Shown: piece by piece, positions 1-8,717 of the stretch
Numbering within the stretch: position 1 is the stretch's first letter
How the letters are laid out: every line of letters begins with the position of its first letter
Program-made: the position numbers and the translations under genes
Assembly (NCBI GenBank): GCA_964645765.1
Contig: CAZYBE010000014.1
Coordinates: forward strand, 1-64,000
Reading direction: 5' to 3'
Origin: CAZGMN01 sp964645765
GTDB taxonomy: Bacteria > Acidobacteriota > Aminicenantia > Aminicenantales > Aminicenantaceae
DNA length: 64,000 nucleotides
Notes under the pieces: generated by a model
The model's input: the letters and a program-made list of their open reading frames with translations, nothing else
The model's database searches: none
What the model was told of the DNA's origin: nothing

Positions 1-58
1 CAACAAGATTCAAGCGAGTATAAAAGTAGAACGGATTATTCATCATTTCCTCTTTCTC

Positions 59-1531
59 TCAAAGCAGCTTCTTCATTTCGTTGACAATCTTCCCGGCCCA
101 GCGATAGACATTGTTTTCTCTGACGACCTCTCTCATCTTCCTCATACGCTCCTCTTTTTCTTTTTCGGACATCTCCAGGCTCTGCTTAATCGCAGCAGCG
201 AATTCCTCTATGGCAATGGGATTGACCAGCAGCGCTTTTTCCAATTCTCTCGCAGCGCCCGTAAACTTGCTTAAGATGAGAACCCCCTTATGGTCTGTCC
301 TTGAAGCCACAAACTCCTTGGCCACCAAATTCATCCCGTCATGAACAGAACTCACGATGCAGAAGTCGGCTGCCCGGTAATAGCTCAAAACCTCTTCTAA
401 GTTGAGATGAGATTTCTGGAGGAGAATCGGTTGCCAGTTTCTATCCCTCCACTTCTCGTTGATTCTGATCATGGTGTGGTAGATCTCGTCATTATATTCT
501 TGATATTTGGGGATATGAATCCGCGACAGGGGACCGAGCTGAAAAAAGACAAATTTTCCGATGTATTCTGGATACTTCTCTAGGAATCTGTCAATAGCCA
601 AGAACCGCTCGATGATCCCCTTGGTATAATCCAAGCGGTCAATTCCGACTCCAAGAAATCTGCCTTTGACCCTGTGGTCATTCCTAATACTTTGCCTTTT
701 CAGCTCCACGTTTTCGCTTTCAGCAATATTTTCAATCGTCTCAGCATCTATGCTTATCGGAAACGGCCTGACCAAGGTTTCCCGCCCGCTTTTAAAAACG
801 GAAAGCCTCTCCCAGTCGACTCTGACCTCCAAAAACCTGTCCAGAGAATCGATGAAGTTTAGACAGTGATAACGAATATGAAAGCCCATGATATCATTGC
901 CCAAAAGACCAAGAAGGATTTCTTCTGCCTGAGGACACACTCTGAAGGCTTCAGGATTAGGCCACGGGATATGCCAGAACTGAGCGACGACGATATCTTC
1001 ACGCCGCTCTTTGATCATTCGGGAAAGCAGAGCAAAGTGATAATCTTGTATGAAAACAAAGCCTTTTTCTTCGCCCAATTCCTCAAGAACAATGTCTGCA
1101 AATCTTTGATTCACTTTCTTATACTTCTTCCAATCTGTTTCTCTGAATGTCGGCCGCACATGGACAACATGGCAGAGGGGCCACAAGCCTTCATTTGAAT
1201 ATCCATAATAAAATGCATCTGAGTCTTCTCGGCTCAGCCAGATGCGCCTCAACGTATATTTGGGATTATCGGGTGGGACTTGAATATGGTCCTTTTCATC
1301 AACGACTTCTTTATCAGCATCTCCTGTTCCGCTTGCAATCCATGTGCCTCCGCAGGCGATCATCACAGGATTTAAGGCAACTGCCATGCCGCTTGCGGGA
1401 GTCGTGCACTGGATTCCTCTTTCAGTAAAATTATGAATATATGGCTCCCGATTGGAAACAACAATAAATTTGTGGTCTCCGATTTTTTCTCTGATTAAGT
1501 CTTTCAAACTTTCCTTGTTCCAGACCATCAT
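59..1531 (-). CDS. otsA: Trehalose-6-phosphate synthase-like glycosyltransferase (GT20)
   Basis: A 490-residue protein of the GT20 family, which transfers glucose from a nucleotide sugar to glucose 6-phosphate in the cytosol to make trehalose phosphate, a compatible-solute precursor. Visible family motifs are VSNREPY near the N-terminus, the VGIDRLDYTKGI block just past the middle and the HDGMNLVAKEFV donor-site block near residue 400. No phosphatase domain is fused, and the length matches stand-alone OtsA. The start follows an AAAGG stretch. It lies 8 bp downstream of an MscS remnant on the same strand, so the two probably formed an osmotic-response unit. A glucosylglycerol-phosphate synthase cannot be excluded, because that family shares these motifs. 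Confidence 0.88.
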   Translation of the reverse strand: MMVWNKESLKDLIREKIGDHKFIVVSNREPYIHNFTERGIQCTTPASGMAVALNPVMIACGGTWIASGTGDADKEVVDEKDHIQVPPDNPKYTLRRIWLSREDSDAFYYGYSNEGLWPLCHVVHVRPTFRETDWKKYKKVNQRFADIVLEELGEEKGFVFIQDYHFALLSRMIKERREDIVVAQFWHIPWPNPEAFRVCPQAEEILLGLLGNDIMGFHIRYHCLNFIDSLDRFLEVRVDWERLSVFKSGRETLVRPFPISIDAETIENIAESENVELKRQSIRNDHRVKGRFLGVGIDRLDYTKGIIERFLAIDRFLEKYPEYIGKFVFFQLGPLSRIHIPKYQEYNDEIYHTMIRINEKWRDRNWQPILLQKSHLNLEEVLSYYRAADFCIVSSVHDGMNLVAKEFVASRTDHKGVLILSKFTGAARELEKALLVNPIAIEEFAAAIKQSLEMSEKEKEERMRKMREVVRENNVYRWAGKIVNEMKKLL

Positions 1532-1539
1532 TGAAACCT

Positions 1540-1842
1540 TTATTCTTTCTGGAGATAGACTTTCCTTGCCGGATAAGGAATCTCGATTCCCTCTTTCTTG
1601 AAACGGGCATGAAGCTGTTTAATGAACTCGTGCTTAATGAGATATTGACTCACAAATTCTTTAGCTCTCAGAATCACTGTGCACTGGATGCCGGAGTCAC
1701 CAAAGAGGTTATAGCGAATGAAAGGCTTGAATTCGGCGACTGCCCCTGGAATGGAGCGCATGGCCTCCTTGGCAACTTCCAAAATAACCTTGAGCTCTGC
1801 TGTATCCTTATAATTCATGCCGTCAAGATAAAAGAGGAAAAT
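1540..1842 (-). pseudogene. MscS mechanosensitive channel, C-terminal remnant
   Basis: From the ATG at 1818 the frame encodes 92 residues matching the cytoplasmic C-terminal domain of small-conductance mechanosensitive channels: EFKPFIRYNLFGDSGI, then VILRAKEFVSQYLIKHEF and the terminal EGIEIPYPARKVYL. The same frame stays open upstream to 1842, reading IFLFYLDG before the methionine. There it meets the 3' end of the SRP RNA gene, and no transmembrane or pore region is present. It is therefore a truncated copy or a rearrangement or assembly junction, not a functional channel. Its downstream partner, 8 bp away, is the trehalose phosphate synthase gene. Confidence 0.8.
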
Positions 1843-2114
1843 GGCCGTGCACCCTGCTCCGACTGTCCTTCCCCTGCGTTATCCCTGCAGTTAGCTCAGG
1901 CAAGGCTTGTCTGCCGCACAAGAGGCAACTCTGCTACCGCTGCTACCTCCCGGTCCTGACGGGGTTCACAGAGAGCTCTTTGCACAGGGCCCTGGCCATC
2001 AACGCCACTTACAAGGACACTGTCCAGAAAAAGCGCAGCCTCGACAGGGAATTCAACCCCACTGTAGCGGATTGTGGGTAACAGGGCACCGCTAGCTCCC
2101 CATCTAGCACGGCC
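1843..2114 (-). ncRNA. ffs: Signal recognition particle RNA, large bacterial type
   Basis: About 272 nt. The 5' and 3' ends (GGCCGTGC and GCACGGCC) pair. Near the 5' end is the GATGGGGAGCTAGCGGTGCC block typical of the Alu domain of large bacterial SRP RNAs. The Ffh-binding apical loop, read on the minus strand as GTCAGGACCGGGAGGTAGCA, lies near 1943-1962. The product scaffolds Ffh for co-translational membrane targeting. The boundaries come from the terminal complementarity and could be off by a few bases. A TAATAT-like -10 lies just upstream (about 2125-2135), but I see no good -35. Confidence 0.93.
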
Positions 2115-2354
2115 AGTTTTTCCATATTATTCTTAGTCTCTAAAAATCTTCGACCCGAGGCAAAGAATTTAAAAATTAACTCAAACTCAACTACAAAAAA
2201 ATGCTATCCTTATCCTCATCCTTTGTCAATAAAGTGCAAATATCAAGCAAAGAATATCTTTCAGATTCAGCTTTTATATTCTAAATCCTGAATAAAATTC
2301 CTTTGAAGAAAGTACGAAGCCCTTTCATAATTTGACCACTTTTCTAAGTGGGGG

Positions 2355-2376
2355 AAAAAGTAGCCTGTCCCCTTTT
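2355..2376. repeat. GGGGACAG-family intergenic repeat, single arm
   Basis: This sequence reads AAAAAGTAGCCTGTCCCC followed by TTTT and is nearly identical to the right arm of the full hairpin at 25306-25356. Other members are at 5925, 9748 and 21671. This copy lies between the SRP RNA and the M14 peptidase gene. These are REP-like elements; no associated transposase is in the window. Confidence 0.7.
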
Positions 2377-2480
2377 CTGGTGAAGGCAGGCGACTGTCTT
2401 TAAAAAGGCATCCCCATCCCGCTTGACAGGTATAATGGCAAGTGATAGAAAGACATCTATTCAAAAATAAGGAGGTTTCC

Positions 2481-5138
2481 ATGAGAAGGGGAAAGAAAGT
2501 TGTAAACGCATCTGTCATTCTCATTTTATCATTTTTCCTGCCCTGCTTTCTCGGCGCTCAGACCTCTCCCGAAAATTTCTTGGGCTTTAAGGTCGGTGAA
2601 GACCGAAAGCTGGCTGACTACAGTCAAATCCTGGCCTATTTCCAGAAGCTCGACCAGGAATCGGCAAGAGTCAAGGTTTTAAATATCGGCACTTCTACCC
2701 TCAACAAGCCGATGGTCATGGCTGTCATTACCTCCGAGAAAAACATAGATAAGCTCGATACGTACCGTGAAATCACAAAAAAGCTCAGAGACCCCAGAAC
2801 CCTCCCAGCAGAAGAAGCCAAAAAACTTGCCAAAGAAGGAAAAATCATCGTTCTCATCACCTGCAACATCCACGCCTCAGAAATCGCCTCATCTCAGATG
2901 TCGATGGAGCTTGCCTATAAGCTGGCCAAAGGGGACACTCCTTTTGATTCAGAAAAAGTCCTGGATAACGTCATCGTTCTTATTGTCCCGACCACAAATC
3001 CTGACGGCGAACAGATGGTGACCGAGTGGTACCGCAAATATGTGGGCACAAAATTCGAAGGAGGCAGCATGCCCTGGCTCTATCATCATTACGCCGGCCA
3101 CGATGACAACCGCGATTATTTTATGTTCAACCTCTCAGAAACAAAGGCTGTGAGCAAAGTCCTTTACCACGACTGGCTGCCCCAGATTCACATCGATGAG
3201 CACCAGATGGGCGCTAACGGCGCCCGCCTCTTTATCCCTCCCTACATGAACCCTCCGATTCCCAACGTCCAGCCGCTTCTCTGGCGGTCAGTCAACCTCT
3301 GCGGAGCCAATATGGCCTATGACCTCCAGAAGAATGGATTCAAGGGCGTTGTCCATGGAAGAAGCTACACAGGATGGTGGATCGGCGCCTGCGATGACAC
3401 CTCCTGGCTGCATAATGTTGTCGGCATGCTGAGCGAAATGGCTTCAGTCAGAGTTGCCACGCCCATCTATATCGAGCCGACTGAAGTTCCTCAATCCTAT
3501 TACCAGAAACAAATGGAATTCCCAGACCCCTGGCCAGGAGGCTGGTGGAGGCTGAGAGACCTGGTGGATTATGAGCTGACTCTTTCTCTGAGCCTGATAA
3601 AAACGGCCCATCTTTACAAGGAAGATTTCCTCTACAATTCTTACCGGATGTATAAAAACTCAATAGAGACAAGAGAAAAAGGCGAGCCCTTTGCCTTCAT
3701 CATCCCTGGCAAACAGCGCGATTACCCAACTGCGCTTCGCATGCTTGACATCCTTATGCTTGGTGGAGTGGAGATTCTTCAAGCCAAAGATGATTTCTTT
3801 GCCGAGGGAAAGCTCTATCCGGCTGGCTCTTTTGTGGTCAAGATGTCGCAGCCCTATAAACCCTATGCTCAGGCTCTGCTCGAAAAACAGAAATACCCTG
3901 ACATCCGTCAGTACGCCGGCGGTCCTCCTGTTCCTCCCTACGATAATGCCGGCTGGACTCTTCCTCTCCAGATGGGAGTTGACTGCGAGAGGATTGAAAC
4001 TTCCTTCGAGGCTAAGCTTGAAAAACTGGGAAAGGTTCCCTTACCCCCGGTCGCGGCGCCAAAGCCATCCTCAGCTTATGTTGTCCTTGATTCAAGGATG
4101 AATGCTTCTTACGCTGTGGCTTTTGCTCTGCTCAAGAACAATGTTGAAATGTTCAGGCCAAAAGAAAATATAGAAAAGCCGAGATTCAAGGCAGAAGCCG
4201 GAAGTTTCATCTTCAAAAACACACCAGAAGTTCAAAAGCTCCTTCCACCTCTCTTGGAAAAATGGCATCTCCAGGCCTACGAGCTGGATAACATCTCTGA
4301 TATTCCTCACTCGGCCCTCAAGAATCCCAGGATCGGCCTCTACCAGTCCTGGAGAGCCAACATGGATGAAGGCTGGACGAGGTATGTCTTTGACGACATG
4401 GGCATTCCTTTCACGAGCTTGCACAACAATGACTTCAAGCCAGCGAAAGAAGCTAGGGAAGGAAAAGAAGCCAAGGAAGGAAAGGAGCAAAAGGAAGAAG
4501 CGAAGGTTGACTTGAAGGCCAAGTACGATGTGATTGTCTTTGCCGACGAAAACGCCGACATCATCGTCTCCGGAAAGCCAAGCCCAACCTCTCCCTTTGC
4601 CAGGTTTATCACTGAAGTTCCTCCTGAATATGAAGGAGGCATTGGAAAGGAAGGAGTGGAGGCTCTAAAGAGCTTTGTTGAAAAGGGCGGAATTCTGGTC
4701 ACGCTCAACAATGCCTGTGAACTGGTCTTCAAGGAATTTACTGGCGTTCCAGCCAGGAATGCCTTGGAAAGAGTGGAGCGAACCAAATTCTTCTGCCCGA
4801 CATCTATCCTGAAAATCATCGTCGACAATCAATCTCCAGTGGGATACGGATTGCCCAAAGAGACTGGGGCCATGTTCTCCAACAGCCTTGCTTTCAACAC
4901 CATGATTCCTTCAGGAGAATGGGACAGAAAAGTTGTAGCCAGCTATCCGGAAGAAAACGTCTTACTGAGCGGCTGGCTTCTGGGAGAGGATACGATTGCC
5001 CGCACAGCTGCAGTGGTCGACACCCAGTACAAGAAAGGACATGTCATCCTCATCGGCATTCGCTGCCAGTTCCGTGCTCAATCGCATGGGACATTTAAAT
5101 TCTTGCTCAATTCCCTGCTCTACCCAGAAACTGAATAG
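2481..5138 (+). CDS. Exported M14-family metallocarboxypeptidase-like protein
   Basis: An 885-residue protein beginning with a signal peptide (basic MRRGKK, hydrophobic core, cleavage near GAQ). The start at 2481 is preceded by AAGGAGGT with good spacing. Residues about 35-380 form a zinc carboxypeptidase domain with HASE (131-134) as the first zinc ligands and IHIDEHQMG supplying the later histidine. About 500 further residues follow, including a Lys/Glu-rich linker near 650-680 and a glutamine-amidotransferase-like end common in large M14 proteins of this type. It probably trims peptides in the periplasm or at the surface. It is monocistronic. The exact substrate cannot be inferred. Confidence 0.85.
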   Translation: MRRGKKVVNASVILILSFFLPCFLGAQTSPENFLGFKVGEDRKLADYSQILAYFQKLDQESARVKVLNIGTSTLNKPMVMAVITSEKNIDKLDTYREITKKLRDPRTLPAEEAKKLAKEGKIIVLITCNIHASEIASSQMSMELAYKLAKGDTPFDSEKVLDNVIVLIVPTTNPDGEQMVTEWYRKYVGTKFEGGSMPWLYHHYAGHDDNRDYFMFNLSETKAVSKVLYHDWLPQIHIDEHQMGANGARLFIPPYMNPPIPNVQPLLWRSVNLCGANMAYDLQKNGFKGVVHGRSYTGWWIGACDDTSWLHNVVGMLSEMASVRVATPIYIEPTEVPQSYYQKQMEFPDPWPGGWWRLRDLVDYELTLSLSLIKTAHLYKEDFLYNSYRMYKNSIETREKGEPFAFIIPGKQRDYPTALRMLDILMLGGVEILQAKDDFFAEGKLYPAGSFVVKMSQPYKPYAQALLEKQKYPDIRQYAGGPPVPPYDNAGWTLPLQMGVDCERIETSFEAKLEKLGKVPLPPVAAPKPSSAYVVLDSRMNASYAVAFALLKNNVEMFRPKENIEKPRFKAEAGSFIFKNTPEVQKLLPPLLEKWHLQAYELDNISDIPHSALKNPRIGLYQSWRANMDEGWTRYVFDDMGIPFTSLHNNDFKPAKEAREGKEAKEGKEQKEEAKVDLKAKYDVIVFADENADIIVSGKPSPTSPFARFITEVPPEYEGGIGKEGVEALKSFVEKGGILVTLNNACELVFKEFTGVPARNALERVERTKFFCPTSILKIIVDNQSPVGYGLPKETGAMFSNSLAFNTMIPSGEWDRKVVASYPEENVLLSGWLLGEDTIARTAAVVDTQYKKGHVILIGIRCQFRAQSHGTFKFLLNSLLYPETE

Positions 5139-5367
5139 AATTCGCAAGATGAATAAAAGCTATTAGCGGAAAAGGACTGAACCGTCTTCAGGGCAAAAGG
5201 AACTGCCCTTTAGAACGGGCCCAATTCCATTATTTAGTTTTAAATAAGAGGGCTTTAAATCTTCCGACTTCAGCAGCGAATCTAATCAAAATTAGCTGGC
5301 TTCGCGGAATAAAAAACTAGAGCGGCCATTGGCTGAAAGTCTTAACCCAAGGAGGGCTTTTCGAACA

Positions 5368-5850
5368 ATGAAAGAAGAGAAAAAGAAAAAGCTTTCGATG
5401 ATTATTTTCAGCGGTGATATGGATAAACTGTTTGCCGCCTTCGTCATCGCCACCGGAGCTGCTGCCTCGAACATGGATGTGACCATGTTTTTCACTTTCT
5501 GGGGACTGCGGGCACTCAAGAAAAAAGCAAGGACAGGAAAAAGCTTTTTTGGCCGCTTGCTCGGCCTTTTCTACGGCGGAGACATCAACCGCGCCAGTCC
5601 AAGCAAAATGAGCTTCGGAGGAATCGGGCGCTGGATGTTCAAGAAGATGATGAAGGCCAAGAATGTTCCTTCTCTGGCTGAGCTCAGGAAGATGGCCATC
5701 GACTTAGGCGTCAAGCTCTACGGCTGCCAGATGAGCATGGCAGTCATGGAAATTCCCAAAGAGACGATGATCGATGAGGTTGCCCAGTGCGTCGGAGTTG
5801 CTACTTTTATCGAGCAGGCCCAGCAATCCGACGTCACGCTGTTTATTTAG
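5368..5850 (+). CDS. DsrE/DsrF/DrsH-like family protein
   Basis: A 160-residue cytosolic protein. The start at 5368 is chosen because AAGGAGGG lies at 5349-5356; the earlier in-frame ATG at 5329 would place this ribosome-binding site inside the coding region. The N-terminal beta strand SMIIFSGDMDKLFAAFVIATGAA and the later LYGCQMSM segment with its single conserved cysteine match the DsrE2-like peroxiredoxin family, whose members take part in sulfur relay. No other sulfur-relay gene is adjacent, so the partner is unknown. A GGGGAC palindrome lies about 75 bp downstream and may act as a terminator. Confidence 0.8.
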   Translation: MKEEKKKKLSMIIFSGDMDKLFAAFVIATGAAASNMDVTMFFTFWGLRALKKKARTGKSFFGRLLGLFYGGDINRASPSKMSFGGIGRWMFKKMMKAKNVPSLAELRKMAIDLGVKLYGCQMSMAVMEIPKETMIDEVAQCVGVATFIEQAQQSDVTLFI

Positions 5851-5924
5851 TTGACGAATTAGACACTCTAAAACTAAAAATTTGATATCTTTGAAAAAAG
5901 AAAAATGCTTTCTTTTCCATAAAT

Positions 5925-5946
5925 AAAAGGGGACTGTCCCCTTTTT
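5925..5946. repeat. GGGGACAG-family palindrome
   Basis: AAAAGGGGAC-TGTCCCCTTTTT is an almost perfect palindrome between the convergent DsrE-like gene and the 425-residue hypothetical gene. It could form a bidirectional terminator hairpin, with T-runs on both strands. It belongs to the repeat family also seen at 2355, 9748, 21671 and 25306. Confidence 0.75.
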
Positions 5947-5953
5947 CTCTATA

Positions 5954-7231
5954 TCATTTTATTGTTTCATTCACCTTGGGCAACACAATTTTCTGTATGG
6001 TCCGCTCTATCTTCTGATAAAGTGGAACTGCCACATTTTTAAGTTCCACTGTATGATATTCATCACCAAATTTCACGGAGAGGAATGAAGTCTTTCCTCC
6101 CGGCAGGCCGGATCGTGATTGCAATTGCCTGAATTGATTCTCGTTTATGGATTTTTGAATTTCATCGAGCTCTCTGTCGTCCAGATGGAATGTTTTTTGG
6201 ATAACGATTCCCTCCTTGGACCTTTTATGGAATGTTCCTTCCCCATTCATCCGGATTTCAATCATAATCTGCCATTCAAGCTCTCCCACCGGCCCAATTC
6301 CATAGCGAAGGAAGACATTTTTTGTCTTTCCTTCCAGAATTTTTTCCTGGTCAGTTTTGACCCACTCCAGGGGATCGGCATTGATGTCAACTTGAATGAC
6401 CATTTCTGAATCTATGTAAGCGTATCTGAAAGCCCAGCCAAATTCGCCCATATCTTGCATGTCCCAAAAGATGGCATCATGACCGGCAATTGTCGTTGAC
6501 TTCCCGGACTTTTTTGTCCAGTCTGCCCAATGGGAAAGAAATTGGATATCTGAAGTCGAAGAAATCTCTTTGATTTCAGACTGGGTTAAAAAGGAATAGG
6601 TGATATAGACCTCTTCTTTGACTTCTTCGGCACGCACCTTTTGATAGATGATATATCCGGTAGGGTCATCGTGTTCCGGAAGTTTCTCCTCGGTTAGCTG
6701 CCACTTTTCAGGGAGAGTTTTTGCCACAGGTTTCGGAAGGCCGTTGACTGATTCTGCTTCAATGCTTTGGGCGACTTCCATCGCTTCCGATTTCGTCGGG
6801 TGCCATTGCTCATCAACAGATAACATCTCCCAAAAATTCTCGACACACTGGATACCATTCTGCCCTCTTATGGAAATTTTCCAATCAGGCTTGCGCAAGG
6901 GAACTGTAAAAACATCTCCAACTTCAAGCCGCTCTGGGTCTTGTCCATCTTCCATAAAAGAGAGGTCTGTTAATTCATAGGAGCTGGTCGGAGTAAAAAC
7001 AACAAAGTTTGTTTTCAGAGTATCCTCTGAGCTAAGGCTCTTGATTTTAATAACGGCATCATAATATCCAGAATTAGGATTTTTCTTGAGCTCAACCAGG
7101 CTGCACTCAAAGTTTTCTCTTTTTTCGACCACCTTGCAGTCTGTCACAAGCAACAGCCAAAATCCTAACCCAACCAACAGAATTAGAGACGAAATTTTCA
7201 AGCCATTAAGCCTTATTTCATGTTTTCTCAA
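5954..7231 (-). CDS. Hypothetical membrane-anchored protein
   Basis: A 425-residue protein I do not recognise. Residues about 12-31 are a hydrophobic signal or anchor segment ending in TDCK; the Cys there could be a lipidation site, but the lipobox is poor. The rest is soluble, without repeats. The segment around residues 195-290 resembles proteins that score effects on a substrate surface, but no catalytic motif stands out. It ends next to the palindrome at 5925-5946, and only 4 bp separate it from the stop of the ACT gene upstream, so the two are probably co-transcribed. Confidence 0.6.
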   Translation of the reverse strand: MRKHEIRLNGLKISSLILLVGLGFWLLLVTDCKVVEKRENFECSLVELKKNPNSGYYDAVIKIKSLSSEDTLKTNFVVFTPTSSYELTDLSFMEDGQDPERLEVGDVFTVPLRKPDWKISIRGQNGIQCVENFWEMLSVDEQWHPTKSEAMEVAQSIEAESVNGLPKPVAKTLPEKWQLTEEKLPEHDDPTGYIIYQKVRAEEVKEEVYITYSFLTQSEIKEISSTSDIQFLSHWADWTKKSGKSTTIAGHDAIFWDMQDMGEFGWAFRYAYIDSEMVIQVDINADPLEWVKTDQEKILEGKTKNVFLRYGIGPVGELEWQIMIEIRMNGEGTFHKRSKEGIVIQKTFHLDDRELDEIQKSINENQFRQLQSRSGLPGGKTSFLSVKFGDEYHTVELKNVAVPLYQKIERTIQKIVLPKVNETIK

Positions 7232-7235
7232 TAGC

Positions 7236-7616
7236 TTATTCTTTCAGAATCTTGATTGCCCTGTCGATATCTGAAACATCAAGGATAACCGAAACCCGGT
7301 CTCCTTTCTTGCTCAGAGTTCCGTAGCAGTATTCGATGTTGATTCCTTTGTTCCCCAGCTTCGTGGTCAACTCCGCCAATGCTCCTGGTCTGTTCTCAAG
7401 GTCAACTTTTATAACATCCCTCAGCTCTGTGGTATAGTTCAGCTTGTTGAGGAGTTTCTGAGCCTTTGAGATGTTATTGACATAAATTTTGGCCGCATCA
7501 TGGAAGACCCCGATGGCCTCGATGTTTATTCCCTCTTCAGCCAGGTGGCTGCACAGCTCGCCTAGGGTTGAGGGCCGATTTTCCAGGATAACGAAGATTT
7601 CAGTGACTCTTTCCAT
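7236..7616 (-). CDS. Tandem ACT-domain regulatory protein
   Basis: A 126-residue protein with two ACT domains. The first is at residues 1-60 (ERVTEIFVILENRPSTLGEL) and the second starts near 67 (VIKVDLENRPGALAEL). The start at 7616 is preferred over an ATG 12 bp upstream because GGGAG lies at the right distance before it. Paired-ACT proteins of this size usually bind amino acids as stand-alone sensors and are often encoded near phenylacetate-CoA ligase or amino-acid genes; no such gene is adjacent here. It lies between a hypothetical gene and a DHOD-like gene on the same strand. Confidence 0.85.
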   Translation of the reverse strand: MERVTEIFVILENRPSTLGELCSHLAEEGINIEAIGVFHDAAKIYVNNISKAQKLLNKLNYTTELRDVIKVDLENRPGALAELTTKLGNKGINIEYCYGTLSKKGDRVSVILDVSDIDRAIKILKE

Positions 7617-7665
7617 TTTAGCTCCCATTTTTCTTAATCAGTCTATCACTTTTTTATTTTTTATT

Positions 7666-8655
7666 CTATCTTCTCGAATAGGCTTTTAAATACTGAGCCC
7701 GGAAATAAGCCTCTGCCTCTCCACTTCTTTTAAAGGCCAGTTCCTGCATTTTAAAAGAAAGCTCTCCTTTGAAATCATCGAGCTTCAAATAACGGTGCCT
7801 GTCCATCCAGGCTTCAACTCCTCGGACAAGGCTCTCGATAGCTTTGAGCCCTTTCTGGAAGAAAAGAGAGCAGACCTGGACAGCAGAAGCCCCGGCAAGA
7901 ATCTGTTTAACGACATCCTCAGCACTGCTGATTCCTCCAGAAGAAACGATATCGCAATCGACTCTTCCTGAAAGAAGCGCAACCCATTTTAAAGACTGAT
8001 GAAAATTTCCTCTGCCGATTATGCTTTTTGTCTTGAGATTCTCGGTATCAATCTCAGGCTCGAGGAACCAGTTAAAAAGAATGAGCGCATGACAGCCAGC
8101 TTCTGCCAGCTTGGAGGCAAGGTAAGAGATGGACGTCATCTGATGATTCAATTTGACAGCAACCGGAATAGAAACCGCCTTTTTCACTTCACCCAGAATC
8201 TGAAGGTGCCGCTCCTCATATTCTTTTCCAGGAATCCCAAGGTCAAGAGGAAGAAAGTAGATGTTGAGCTCCAGGCCGTCCGCCCCTGCTTCCTGGAGCT
8301 GATGGGCAAAGTTCGGCCACAAGCGGTGAGATTGACAGTTGATGCTGGCAATAACCGGAATCTTGACCTCTTTTTTGATTTCCTCAATCATCCGGCAGAC
8401 CTGCTGGGGGGCATACTCCAGCAATCCTCCACTGCGCAGATAATCCAGGGCTTCAGGAAAAATGCCATATCCTTCAAGCGAAGACTCTTCTTTTATCTGA
8501 AACTGCTCCTCGAATAAAGACTTAAGAACGACTGCTCCTGCGCCTGATTCCTCGCATTTCTTAACTCCGGCTAAAGTCTTGGTCAGGTCGCAGCTGGAGA
8601 CGATGATCGGGTTGCGGAGTTTTAGTCCCATATAAGAAGTACTCAAATCAGCCAT
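7666..8655 (-). CDS. Dihydroorotate dehydrogenase-like FMN TIM-barrel protein
   Basis: A 329-residue protein starting MADLSTSYMGLKLRNPIIVSS, the typical entry strand of the class 1 dihydroorotate dehydrogenase family. Downstream features include VIASINCQ, VAVKLNHQ and DIVSSGGISSAEDVVKQILAGASAVQVCS, the phosphate/FMN-binding end of the barrel. This matches the DHOD-like family often found outside pyrimidine operons. No pyr genes are nearby, so the substrate is unclear. It is cytosolic, and AAAGGAGAT precedes the start. Confidence 0.85.
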   Translation of the reverse strand: MADLSTSYMGLKLRNPIIVSSCDLTKTLAGVKKCEESGAGAVVLKSLFEEQFQIKEESSLEGYGIFPEALDYLRSGGLLEYAPQQVCRMIEEIKKEVKIPVIASINCQSHRLWPNFAHQLQEAGADGLELNIYFLPLDLGIPGKEYEERHLQILGEVKKAVSIPVAVKLNHQMTSISYLASKLAEAGCHALILFNWFLEPEIDTENLKTKSIIGRGNFHQSLKWVALLSGRVDCDIVSSGGISSAEDVVKQILAGASAVQVCSLFFQKGLKAIESLVRGVEAWMDRHRYLKLDDFKGELSFKMQELAFKRSGEAEAYFRAQYLKAYSRR

Positions 8656-8717
8656 TTAAATCTCCTTTTAGTGATCAATTCTTTTACCTGTTTTCGAAGC
8701 ACTTAGCCTGATCCCTT

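Noticed and set aside
2420..2440. TTGACA and TATAAT adjacent to each other before the M14 gene as a promoter
   Set aside because: They are only 2-3 bp apart, not a functional -35/-10 pair; the TATAAT alone may be a -10 with an unrecognised -35.
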